27,080 nucleotides of DNA from a virus. The notes below the pieces were generated by a model. The model worked only from the letters and a program-made list of their open reading frames with translations, did no database searches and had not been told where the DNA came from. The stretch lies in IMG/VR virus record IMGVR_UViG_3300037961_005511, positions 1-27,080 of that record; one strand, given 5' to 3'. Each line of letters starts with the position of its first letter. The stretch's first letter is position 1. A program made the translations under genes and the position numbers. This document shows, piece after piece, positions 6,173-12,937 of this stretch.

Positions 6173-7386
6173 TAGTAACCTACACCTCCAGTTGGTGGTG
6201 TGGTGACTGCTTCATCTGGATTTGCAAGTGGACCCACAAACTGTTCCTCCTCATAATAGTTCTCTTCGTAAATTGGGTTGAGTTCTTTAAAACTTAGTTC
6301 CATTATCATATGAGTTGGTGTTCCGTCGTAAAATGTTGAATATACATTTGACGCTGTATAGTTGACATTTACATTTGTGAGAACAGTCGGTTTAAATGTG
6401 TTTAAGAATGGGTGAGGGTTACTACCTTTTCTGTATGAAAGTTGAAAAATATCTGGTGCACTTAAGAATATACCACCATTTTTCTTTGGAGCGGAGTGTG
6501 TTTTAAAGCAGCGAATTATCTTCATCACTACTTCCGCTTCTTTTCGATTACGAGGAAAAAATTCAAAAGAAAATTTAAATGATCTCAAAGTCACATTTTC
6601 AAATAATAATTCTAAGTTAGGGTTCAATACTTGTCCTGTTGCTCTGGATATTAAATCGCCAGGTCTTACTTGACCTCCTAACGCACTAATTGCTTGAGCA
6701 GAGACAGTATTAATGAAAGCAGTACGTATATCTGACGAAAACGTCGAATCTCCGAATGCATTTTGACCTGCTTCAAAAGCAACTCTCGCTGCTTCTAAAG
6801 GTCCCGTATTAATGAAGTCTTGACCAAACTTAAGACCAAATGCTTCAAGAGCATTTACACCTGCACCTCCCCACTTAATTTCATTGTTATCAGATATATT
6901 TTTTGGAATAGGTAAGAATATAGTTTCCAATAAGTCTTCTATATTGCCTGTTGTATTTGCAGATGTTCCATCTGGAACATTGAAATATTCTAAAGCAGAT
7001 CCATCATATACTCTTTTGGGTTTTTCACCTGAGTAATCGATATAAGAAAAATCTTCTAAGTCTTTTATACCAAAATTTCCACCATCAATTCCAGGAGGAT
7101 TATATTTCTTAATTTGAATCTGCAAAAAGTCAGATTCTTCATTCATAATGTCATATGGATATCTTAATATTTCACCACTAGTCGGTCTATTTTTTCTACC
7201 ACCTTTTCGTTTTTGTATTTCAGTTCTTTTTTCGCCAGGAGATGTCGTGGGATTGGCTTGTTCCTGTCTTACTTGTGAGTCGGTTTTATTTTGAGCTCTC
7301 CGAAAAGTTGCTGCTTCTCTAAAAGCAGAATCCTCACTTTTTTTATAATTATTATAAAAACTTTGATCCCCACCTGCAGGTATCAT
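6172..7386 (-). CDS. 48: gp48 baseplate tail-tube cap
   Basis: 404 residues (T4 gp48 has 364). It forms the ring on the hub from which, with gp54, the tail tube polymerises. The N-terminal 60 residues are polar and Lys/Arg/Gln-rich. The C-terminal half has the tube-like fold: FKFSFEFFPRNRKEAEVVMKII, LSAPDIFQLSYRKG, and a final TPTHMIMELSFKELNPIYEENY, the conserved MxLxFKEL block of T4 gp48/gp54 and tube proteins. A CTAAATA motif on the minus strand precedes the start by 19 nt, overlapping the upstream stop, so it can be transcribed late separately from the two genes before it. Confidence 0.85.
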   Translation of the reverse strand: MIPAGGDQSFYNNYKKSEDSAFREAATFRRAQNKTDSQVRQEQANPTTSPGEKRTEIQKRKGGRKNRPTSGEILRYPYDIMNEESDFLQIQIKKYNPPGIDGGNFGIKDLEDFSYIDYSGEKPKRVYDGSALEYFNVPDGTSANTTGNIEDLLETIFLPIPKNISDNNEIKWGGAGVNALEAFGLKFGQDFINTGPLEAARVAFEAGQNAFGDSTFSSDIRTAFINTVSAQAISALGGQVRPGDLISRATGQVLNPNLELLFENVTLRSFKFSFEFFPRNRKEAEVVMKIIRCFKTHSAPKKNGGIFLSAPDIFQLSYRKGSNPHPFLNTFKPTVLTNVNVNYTASNVYSTFYDGTPTHMIMELSFKELNPIYEENYYEEEQFVGPLANPDEAVTTPPTGGVGY

Positions 7387-7404
7387 TATCGACCTCTTTT
7401 CTTT

Positions 7405-7752
7405 CTATTTAGTACGGTAATAAGCAGTTGGGAGTTCCATAGCATCAGCAAGTTCACTTGGATATATTTCGTAAAGACCACCAACCATTTCTTGCCAAGT
7501 ATATTGTCTCATTTCACGCCAGTGGAAACTAAAAGCCTTGAAACCCCATTGGAATACTTCCTCCATACGAACAAGAGGATGTTGGTCATAACGTAATGCA
7601 GGAGTCTTAGCAAAGTAGACAAAAGTGTAGATGCCACCGATGGTAGGTGATGCACCCTCTTCAAGGACTTCAAGTAAGTCTTGCATTACATCATCAGGAT
7701 GAATGCGCTCACCTACGTTTAAGTTGTCTACGACTTGCCTGACTCTGTTCAT
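7405..7752 (-). CDS. Hypothetical protein between gp4 and gp48
   Basis: 115 residues. The start overlaps the gp4 stop by 4 nt (ATGA), so the two are coupled. An acidic N-terminal helical part with PDDVMQDLLEVLEEGA (about 19-34) is followed by a compact domain rich in aromatic residues: GGIYTFVYFAKTPALRYDQH at about 39-58, FQWGFKAFSFHW, and RQYTWQEMVGGLYEIYPSEL. I recognise no family. Its place among head-completion and baseplate genes suggests a virion or assembly role. The aromatic block may be a binding surface. Confidence 0.75.
   Translation of the reverse strand: MNRVRQVVDNLNVGERIHPDDVMQDLLEVLEEGASPTIGGIYTFVYFAKTPALRYDQHPLVRMEEVFQWGFKAFSFHWREMRQYTWQEMVGGLYEIYPSELADAMELPTAYYRTK
7406..7412 (-). 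promoter_or_regulatory. 48: CTAAATA late-promoter motif for gp48
   Basis: CTAAATA on the minus strand, overlapping the TAG of the upstream gene, 19 nt before the gp48 ATG at 7386. Confidence 0.6.
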
Positions 7753-8186
7753 TTGATGCCGAGTTCTTTCTCAGTGAATACTTTGAAAATGTAACTCCTA
7801 TCCTTACACCACTCTGATGCTGCTTCCCATTTCGCTTGGTTCTTAGCATACTCATACGCCTCACGAAGATATCCAGAGGTTTGGCGTTTTGGTTTTTTGG
7901 GTGGTGCTGTTTGTTTCTTTGGTTTGATTTCAATAATATATTTCTTCGTATATCCTGTTGACTCTCTTACTTTGATGTAGAAGTCTGGGAAGTAACGATG
8001 AACTTTACCATCAACTGGTGAACGATATGGGATAATGATCTCTTCACTTCCCCACTCAAGAATGTTTTCGTTTAGATCACAGTAAACCATAAACTTACGC
8101 TCCCAGAGGGAACGGTATATGATGTTTGATGGATTACCTTTATACTTTCTAGGATGTGACGGTTGATATTTTCCCTTATATGCCAT
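7749..8186 (-). CDS. 4: gp4 head-completion protein with PD-(D/E)XK-like core
   Basis: 145 residues (T4 gp4, also called gp50, has 150). In T4 it finishes the packaged head before tail joining. The N-terminus is basic (YKGKYQPSHPRKYKG) and the core reads RSLWERKFMVYCDLN, then YFPDFYI at 65-71 and YIIEIKPKKQ at 83-92. The PD and ExK pair (P67-D68, E86-I87-K88) with the upstream E29 is the arrangement of TnsA/PD-(D/E)XK nucleases, so an endonuclease activity is likely. Translation begins at the very edge of the divergent promoter region, 29 nt from a minus-strand CTAAATA motif. Confidence 0.87.
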   Translation of the reverse strand: MAYKGKYQPSHPRKYKGNPSNIIYRSLWERKFMVYCDLNENILEWGSEEIIIPYRSPVDGKVHRYFPDFYIKVRESTGYTKKYIIEIKPKKQTAPPKKPKRQTSGYLREAYEYAKNQAKWEAASEWCKDRSYIFKVFTEKELGIK

Positions 8187-8193
8187 CTAAATA
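8187..8193 (+). promoter_or_regulatory. 54: CTAAATA late promoter for gp54
   Basis: CTAAATA on the plus strand immediately outside the gp4 start codon, 30 nt before the gp54 GTG at 8224. Mirror image of the minus-strand copy at 8216-8222. Confidence 0.7.
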
Positions 8194-8215
8194 ATAATAA
8201 CGAAACCATATTAGG

Positions 8216-8222
8216 TATTTAG
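8216..8222 (-). promoter_or_regulatory. 4: CTAAATA late promoter for the gp4-gp48-gp53 operon
   Basis: CTAAATA on the minus strand, 29 nt before the gp4 start at 8186. It ends one base before the GTG of gp54 on the other strand. Confidence 0.7.
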
Positions 8223-8223
8223 A

Positions 8224-9015
8224 GTGGTAAGACCCAGAAAGATATCGAGTTTTAAACCCACACTCACCAACCTCGCACAGACTTCACATTACTTGGTACA
8301 GTTTGGTGGTCTTGATGTTCAGTTAAGAAAGCATCTTAACGTTAGAGGTATCGACTATCGTTTTATTACTAACACTTCTGGAATACTCTGCCAGTCTGCT
8401 GTTCTTCCTGGAAGTGGAATGGCTACTGTTCAGATCAATGGTAACAGAATGGGTGTAACAGAAAATATGGTTCACTCAAGAATTTTTACTCCTATTCAGC
8501 TAGAATTTTATGTTGATAATGAATACAAGGCATTGAAGTTTCTTGAGCATTGGATGGAATTTATTGCTAACGGTGCAACATCACGAGAAAATAACCAGTC
8601 GAAGAAGAATTATCATATGAGAATGCAATATCCTGATGATTACAAATGTGATGAGACTCGTATTATTAAATTTGACAGAGACTATAGAGAAGAGTTAGAA
8701 TATAAGTTCATTGGTATGTTTCCTAGTGATCTTACATCTGTTCCTGTAAAGTATGATAACTCTCAAATATTGAAGGTTAATGCTACATTCAAGTTTGATA
8801 GATACGTTGTGGGTAGGTTTGATAGTTACTCTGTCAATAGAGGAACTGCTAACAATATTGCAGGATCAAGTAAAGTCCCTAGTAAAAACAGAGACACCAG
8901 AGATGATGGAAATATTTTTGGAATCGAAATGAAATCAAAAGTAGATTCCTCAGCATATAATAGACTTAGTGATACTCTTGATACATTTACTCTTACACAG
9001 GGGCGTAAAATTTGA
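8224..9015 (+). CDS. 54: gp54 baseplate tail-tube initiator
   Basis: 263 residues (T4 gp54 has 320). It sits on the gp48 ring and nucleates the tail tube. The N-terminus (KISSFKPTLTNLAQTSHYLV) and the following block with VRGIDYRF and GSGMATVQINGNRMGVTENM have the tail-tube-like fold of cyanophage gp54. The downstream IFTPIQLEFYVDNEYKALKFLEHWMEF is also typical. The start is the unusual GTG at 8224: the next ATG is about 65 codons in and would remove conserved sequence. The likely leader is only about 20 nt with no strong Shine-Dalgarno. Confidence 0.85.
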   Translation: MVRPRKISSFKPTLTNLAQTSHYLVQFGGLDVQLRKHLNVRGIDYRFITNTSGILCQSAVLPGSGMATVQINGNRMGVTENMVHSRIFTPIQLEFYVDNEYKALKFLEHWMEFIANGATSRENNQSKKNYHMRMQYPDDYKCDETRIIKFDRDYREELEYKFIGMFPSDLTSVPVKYDNSQILKVNATFKFDRYVVGRFDSYSVNRGTANNIAGSSKVPSKNRDTRDDGNIFGIEMKSKVDSSAYNRLSDTLDTFTLTQGRKI

Positions 9016-9018
9016 CCT

Positions 9019-9025
9019 CTAAATA
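9019..9025 (+). promoter_or_regulatory. CTAAATA late promoter for the gp26/gp51 region
   Basis: CTAAATA three bases after the gp54 stop, 21 nt before the gp26 ATG at 9047. Confidence 0.65.
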
Positions 9026-9046
9026 AAAATATGAATTGAAAACGTT

Positions 9047-9763
9047 ATGCCATTACCAAAGATTGCTACTCCAACATATGAGTTGGTATTGCCTTCATCA
9101 GGAAAGAAAATAAAGTATAGACCTTTTCTGGTAAAGGAAGAAAAGGTTCTCATCATTGCTATGGAAAGTGAAGATGAGAAACAAATTGCTCAAGCAGTTA
9201 CTGATGTTATCAAGAGTTGTATTGTAACTCGTGGTGTAAAGGTTGATGACCTTTCTACTTTTGATATCGAGTATCTCTTCCTCAACATTAGAGGTAAGTC
9301 AGTTGGTGAAGATGTTGAGGTTCTTATTACCTGCCCCGATGATGGAAAGACTCAAGTTCCTACTTTGATTAGTCTTGATGATATCAAGGTAATCAAATCG
9401 AAAGAGCACAAGAGAGATATCAAACTTGATACTGAACTCACTTTGAGAATGAAGTATCCATCAATGTCTGAGTTTATCAAAACTAACTTTAGTGGTGGTG
9501 AAGTATCTGTTGATGAGACCTTTGATCTTATCTCAGTCTGTATTGAACAAGTCTTCAATGAAGAAGAGTCTTGGACTGCCTCTGACTGCACCAAGAAAGA
9601 ACTGAGAGAGTTTTTGGAGCAACTTAGTTCTGCACAGTTCAAACAAATTGAGAAGTTCTTTGAGACGATGCCGAAACTTTCGCACACTGTGAAAGTTACT
9701 AATCCAAAGACTGGTGTTGATAATGAAGTTGTACTTGAGGGTCTAACAGCTTTTTTCGCGTAG
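9047..9763 (+). CDS. 26: gp26 baseplate hub / tail assembly chaperone, zero-frame product
   Basis: 238 residues (T4 gp26 has 208). T4 gp26 is needed for building the baseplate hub with gp51, and the family resembles tail-assembly chaperones. The N-terminus (PLPKIATPTYELVLPSSGKK) followed by IKYRPFLVKEEKVLIIAMES is the conserved opening of cyanophage gp26. The central part gives FDIEYLFLNIRGKSVGE, and the C-terminal part is helical and acidic (EQLSSAQFKQIEKFFETMPKL). The last codons GCT TTT TTC GCG TAG contain the slippery heptamer at 9751-9757 followed by a hairpin, so a fraction of ribosomes probably continues into the gp51 frame as a 300-residue fusion. Confidence 0.87.
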   Translation: MPLPKIATPTYELVLPSSGKKIKYRPFLVKEEKVLIIAMESEDEKQIAQAVTDVIKSCIVTRGVKVDDLSTFDIEYLFLNIRGKSVGEDVEVLITCPDDGKTQVPTLISLDDIKVIKSKEHKRDIKLDTELTLRMKYPSMSEFIKTNFSGGEVSVDETFDLISVCIEQVFNEEESWTASDCTKKELREFLEQLSSAQFKQIEKFFETMPKLSHTVKVTNPKTGVDNEVVLEGLTAFFA

Positions 9764-9794
9764 GTATGGCTCATGAAAACCTTGAGTCATACTT
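9751..9794 (+). promoter_or_regulatory. Predicted -1 programmed ribosomal frameshift signal joining gp26 to gp51
   Basis: Slippery heptamer T TTT TTC at 9751-9757, in the exact X XXY YYZ register of the gp26 frame, four nt before its TAG. A 12-bp hairpin (9762-9773 with 9783-9794, including two G-U pairs, 9-nt loop) starts 4-6 nt after it. After a -1 slip the frame reads TTT TTT CGC GTA GGT ATG and runs open through the gp51 gene to 9948. The hairpin also covers the gp51 ATG (9766), which has no properly spaced Shine-Dalgarno. Confidence 0.8.
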
Positions 9795-9948
9795 CAAAGT
9801 CAACTTTGCCTTGATGCAGCATCATAAATACTCACTAACAGAGCTTGAGAATATGATTCCGTGGGAGCGTGAAGTGTATCTCACATTCCTTCAACAATAT
9901 ATTGAAGAGGAAAATCTCAAAGCAAAACATGCGGAAATGAATGGCTAA
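9766..9948 (+). CDS. 51: gp51-like hub assembly catalyst, probably the C-terminal part of a frameshift fusion
   Basis: 60 residues if started at ATG 9766, far shorter than T4 gp51 (249). Cyanophage genes in this place are annotated gp51. The sequence is a small helical unit: LESYFKVNFALMQHHKYSLT, ELENMIPWEREVYLTFLQQY, then IEEENLKAKHAEMNG. The PWER-x-VY-x-x-L-x-x-Y-I-x-E-E pattern is what is usually seen in the frameshifted C-terminal part of tail-assembly chaperones. Its frame is -1 relative to gp26 and joined to it by a slippery site, giving a fusion with RVG ahead of the Met. Its own start lies in a hairpin. The stop overlaps the next gene by 8 nt. Confidence 0.75.
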   Translation: MAHENLESYFKVNFALMQHHKYSLTELENMIPWEREVYLTFLQQYIEEENLKAKHAEMNG

Positions 9949-11329
9949 CCTTCCTATCATTAGAAGACCTACAGTAAGGGTATCAAGTTTTTCTTTCTTG
10001 AATCGTCCTCAACTTCCTCCAAGGGAGGGAGTGGAGACTGCTAGGAATACTAATACGATAAGACAGCAGCAGCAAGCACTTGTAAATATTAATTCTGGGT
10101 TAGCAAGTTTAAGTCTTCAGTTACAAGCACTCAATCAGTCAATAACTGATATTAGCATCCAAATAAAAGGAGATGCTGTACTTGATGATATAAGAGAGCA
10201 AGAGAGACTTAAAAGAGAAAGAAGATTAGCAGAACAGAAAATAAGACAGGGTAAAGAAGGCACTATAGAAAGAAAGTTACAGGCTGTCCTTCAGAAACCA
10301 CTGCAGAAAATAGCAGCAAAAGCAAACTTCACTCTTGCTAAACTTGGACAGTTCTTTACTATCCTTCTGGGTGGTTTCTTAGCGAACAGAGCAATTCAAT
10401 TCATCAGTGCTCTAGCACAAGGAAATAAAGAAAAGTTAAAAGAGATAACTGATAAGATAGTAGGAGAGTTAGCACAGGTCGCTGCGCTATTTGTATTAAT
10501 TAATGGCGGTCTTAGTCTTGCACTTATTGGACTGTTAAGGTTTGCTGGATTTGTAACAAGATTTGCCGGTAGAAATCTCATTTCTCGTCCTTTTGGAGCT
10601 GCTTTAAGATTTCTTAGGAATAGAATAAATTTATTCAGAGGTCTTACACCAGGTGTTGGAGGAGCAGCTGGTGGTGGTTTCATGGAATTTTTAAAGAACG
10701 TGGTTAGAAACTTTAAAGCCTTTCCGACAGATAATTTAGGTGGAGGAACTACAACAACACGAGGATTAATTACTGGTTCGAATACAAACCCACCAGTAAC
10801 TAGACCTAATTTTAGTTTTGGGGGAATGTTTGCTAGTATGGGATTCGATACTATTTTAGGTAGACCCCTTGGTGAAACTGTATCTGGTAATGCTTTAGCA
10901 TCGGTAGGTACTCTTGCTCTTTCACCCCTTATAGCAAAACTTGCATTACCTGGTTTGATTGCAGGTGGTATAACAGTTGGTGCTTATATGGGGTTAAATG
11001 CCCTTGGTGGATTTCTTTTCAACCAAACAGGTCTTCAAAATACTGAGTTGGGTGGATTTAGGTTACAAACTCCTATTTCAGATTTTGTTGATGATTTTAT
11101 TGGTCGAAACTCGCAAAATATGCAGAGACAACAACTGATCAGTCAGCAACCAGATAACATGAACCCTGCTCCAGTTGTTATCAACAATAGTAGCACTGAT
11201 ACTTCTGCTGTTCAGCAGGCAAGTGCTGCTAACAATGGTAGTGCAACCAATATCCCATTTATTCCAAGTGGGAACCCTGCAAATTTCCATTTGTTATATT
11301 CTCAACTTCAGTATAACGTTGTCGGATGA
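9941..11329 (+). CDS. Tail structural protein, tape-measure candidate
   Basis: 462 residues, ATG 9941 overlapping the gp51 end by 8 nt. Basic, Pro-rich N-terminus, then a long coiled coil from about residue 40 to 130 (ALVNINSGLASLSLQLQALN, DIREQERLKRERRLAEQKIR). Hydrophobic segments follow at about 134-156 (LGQFFTILLGGFLANRAIQF), 177-206 and 318-360. The C-terminus is Asn/Gln/Ser-rich. Coiled coil plus membrane-active segments just downstream of the gp26/gp51 pair is how tape-measure proteins usually look and sit. T4 gp29 itself has 590 residues, and I see no direct sequence match. Inferred role: part of the tail's inner core or the tape measure. Confidence 0.6.
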   Translation: MANLPIIRRPTVRVSSFSFLNRPQLPPREGVETARNTNTIRQQQQALVNINSGLASLSLQLQALNQSITDISIQIKGDAVLDDIREQERLKRERRLAEQKIRQGKEGTIERKLQAVLQKPLQKIAAKANFTLAKLGQFFTILLGGFLANRAIQFISALAQGNKEKLKEITDKIVGELAQVAALFVLINGGLSLALIGLLRFAGFVTRFAGRNLISRPFGAALRFLRNRINLFRGLTPGVGGAAGGGFMEFLKNVVRNFKAFPTDNLGGGTTTTRGLITGSNTNPPVTRPNFSFGGMFASMGFDTILGRPLGETVSGNALASVGTLALSPLIAKLALPGLIAGGITVGAYMGLNALGGFLFNQTGLQNTELGGFRLQTPISDFVDDFIGRNSQNMQRQQLISQQPDNMNPAPVVINNSSTDTSAVQQASAANNGSATNIPFIPSGNPANFHLLYSQLQYNVVG

Positions 11330-12936
11330 ACTCACCTATTCTATCAAACATCACGAAAACATTAACTGGTCTTAAGTCAATTGCGTCTAAGACTCTAGAG
11401 TCATCGAAGACTCTGGGTAAAATTGTGGAAGATAATATTATAAAGAAGAAAAGAACTATATCTCGTTCAAGTATACTTGCAAGACGTAGAGCGGAGGCAA
11501 CAAAGAGGAAAGATAGAGAAGACTTGCTTGAAGCTTCTGGTGTTCGTGGTGTAGTAAGGCAGACTAAAAATGCAGTAGTAAGAAGTACCAAAGGTTTCTT
11601 AGGAAGAATAATGGACTTCCTCGGCACACTTTTGATAGGATGGGCATTAATTAACCTTCCAAAAATTATTAAGTTTGCTGAAGATCTTATCAAAAGAATG
11701 AGAGCATTTTTTGGAAGAATGAATCAAATTGTCACTGGTATTTTTGATATATTGGGTGGGTTTGGAACAATGTTAGGTGCTGTTTTTTCAAGCATCATTT
11801 CGTTTAACTTTGCTGCAGAAAAACCTAAGTTTCAATCCGCACTTCAACAGATAAACTTAGGTATTGATAAACTTACTAATAATGCTCAATCAGAAGTAAA
11901 CAAAGAAATTGCTCTTCATAATGAGTTTATGAGGGAAGTGGAGAAAGAGGATGAGATATTAAGACAACAATTAACTCCCGAAGAAACTCAAAGCACACAG
12001 ACTCAACCACAAACAGGTAATGCTAATGCTGGTGGTACAGCACCAACTAGTGCTGCAGATCAGTCTGGTGGTTTGGGAACACCAGACACACCTCCATCTC
12101 AACCTTCATCATCTGCTCCAAGTGCACCTTCAGTCTCTGGTGCAGCAACATTGTTTAGTGTAATATCAAGAGGTGAAGGTGGAGTAAACTCTGTTAATAG
12201 AGGAAATGCTGGTGATACTCCAGGTGGTGCTAAATCTATCTTCGGAAAAAATCTTACTGACATGACTGTTAGTGAGATTTACAACGCACAACAAAGTGGT
12301 CGGGTATTTGCAGTAGGTAAGTATCAGATAATTGATATTACGATGCCAGGTTTTATAAGTTACTTGAAGAGAAAAGGTGTTGATCCTGATACTACAAAAT
12401 TCACAGAAGGTGTTCAAGATTATTTCAAATCGTATGTTATAAATGAAAAGAGACCCATTGTTGGTAAATATCTACGTGGTGAAACTGATAATAAAGTAGA
12501 GGCGGCACAGGCACTTGCTAGAGAATTTGCTTCTATTGGTCTATCATATCCTGAAGCTGGAAGACAAAAAGGTCAATCAAGATACGCTGGAACAGGTAAT
12601 AATGCTGCGAGCATAAGTCCAGAGGAAATACAATCAGCACTTGAAAGATCTAGGTCAAAACGTTCAACTAAAACAAATCAAAGTAATTTACAGTCAAATA
12701 ATACGGGAAATAAATCATCAAACATTGCACAAAGTTTAAGTCCAAGTCCGATAAGAAGATCTAACTTAGCAGGTGGTAAACCAAAACCAAAAACTCAACT
12801 CATTGCCACTAATAATACTGTAACAAAGTTAGTTCCAGTCCCTGTTGGTAATGGAAACTCTAACAGTGGTCCTGCTCGTGTAAATAGTGGTGGAGCAACA
12901 TTACCAGATATTCAACTAACTTCACTAACGACATAA
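11326..12936 (+). CDS. Tail protein with hydrophobic segments and a lambda-R-type lysozyme domain
   Basis: 536 residues, start in an ATGA overlap. Residues 1-70 are very basic, and about 90-165 contain hydrophobic stretches (FLGRIMDFLGTLLIGWALIN, FGTMLGAVFSSIISF). Residues 165-215 are helical and 215-272 a Ser/Pro/Gln linker. Residues 274-422 look like the lambda endolysin fold (GH104): catalytic-type Glu284 in VISRGEGGVNS, the AVGKYQI signature at 329-335, and a closing LSYPEAGRQKGQSRYAG. The rest is a low-complexity tail. It would cut peptidoglycan during DNA entry, the job done in T4 by the lysozyme domain within gp5. It is also a second tape-measure candidate. Confidence 0.68.
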   Translation: MNSPILSNITKTLTGLKSIASKTLESSKTLGKIVEDNIIKKKRTISRSSILARRRAEATKRKDREDLLEASGVRGVVRQTKNAVVRSTKGFLGRIMDFLGTLLIGWALINLPKIIKFAEDLIKRMRAFFGRMNQIVTGIFDILGGFGTMLGAVFSSIISFNFAAEKPKFQSALQQINLGIDKLTNNAQSEVNKEIALHNEFMREVEKEDEILRQQLTPEETQSTQTQPQTGNANAGGTAPTSAADQSGGLGTPDTPPSQPSSSAPSAPSVSGAATLFSVISRGEGGVNSVNRGNAGDTPGGAKSIFGKNLTDMTVSEIYNAQQSGRVFAVGKYQIIDITMPGFISYLKRKGVDPDTTKFTEGVQDYFKSYVINEKRPIVGKYLRGETDNKVEAAQALAREFASIGLSYPEAGRQKGQSRYAGTGNNAASISPEEIQSALERSRSKRSTKTNQSNLQSNNTGNKSSNIAQSLSPSPIRRSNLAGGKPKPKTQLIATNNTVTKLVPVPVGNGNSNSGPARVNSGGATLPDIQLTSLTT

Positions 12937-12937
12937 A

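Noticed and set aside
9824-9830. ATAAATA inside the gp51 frame
   Set aside because: It is 110 nt before the next gene and inside the frameshift-dependent coding part. No supporting context.
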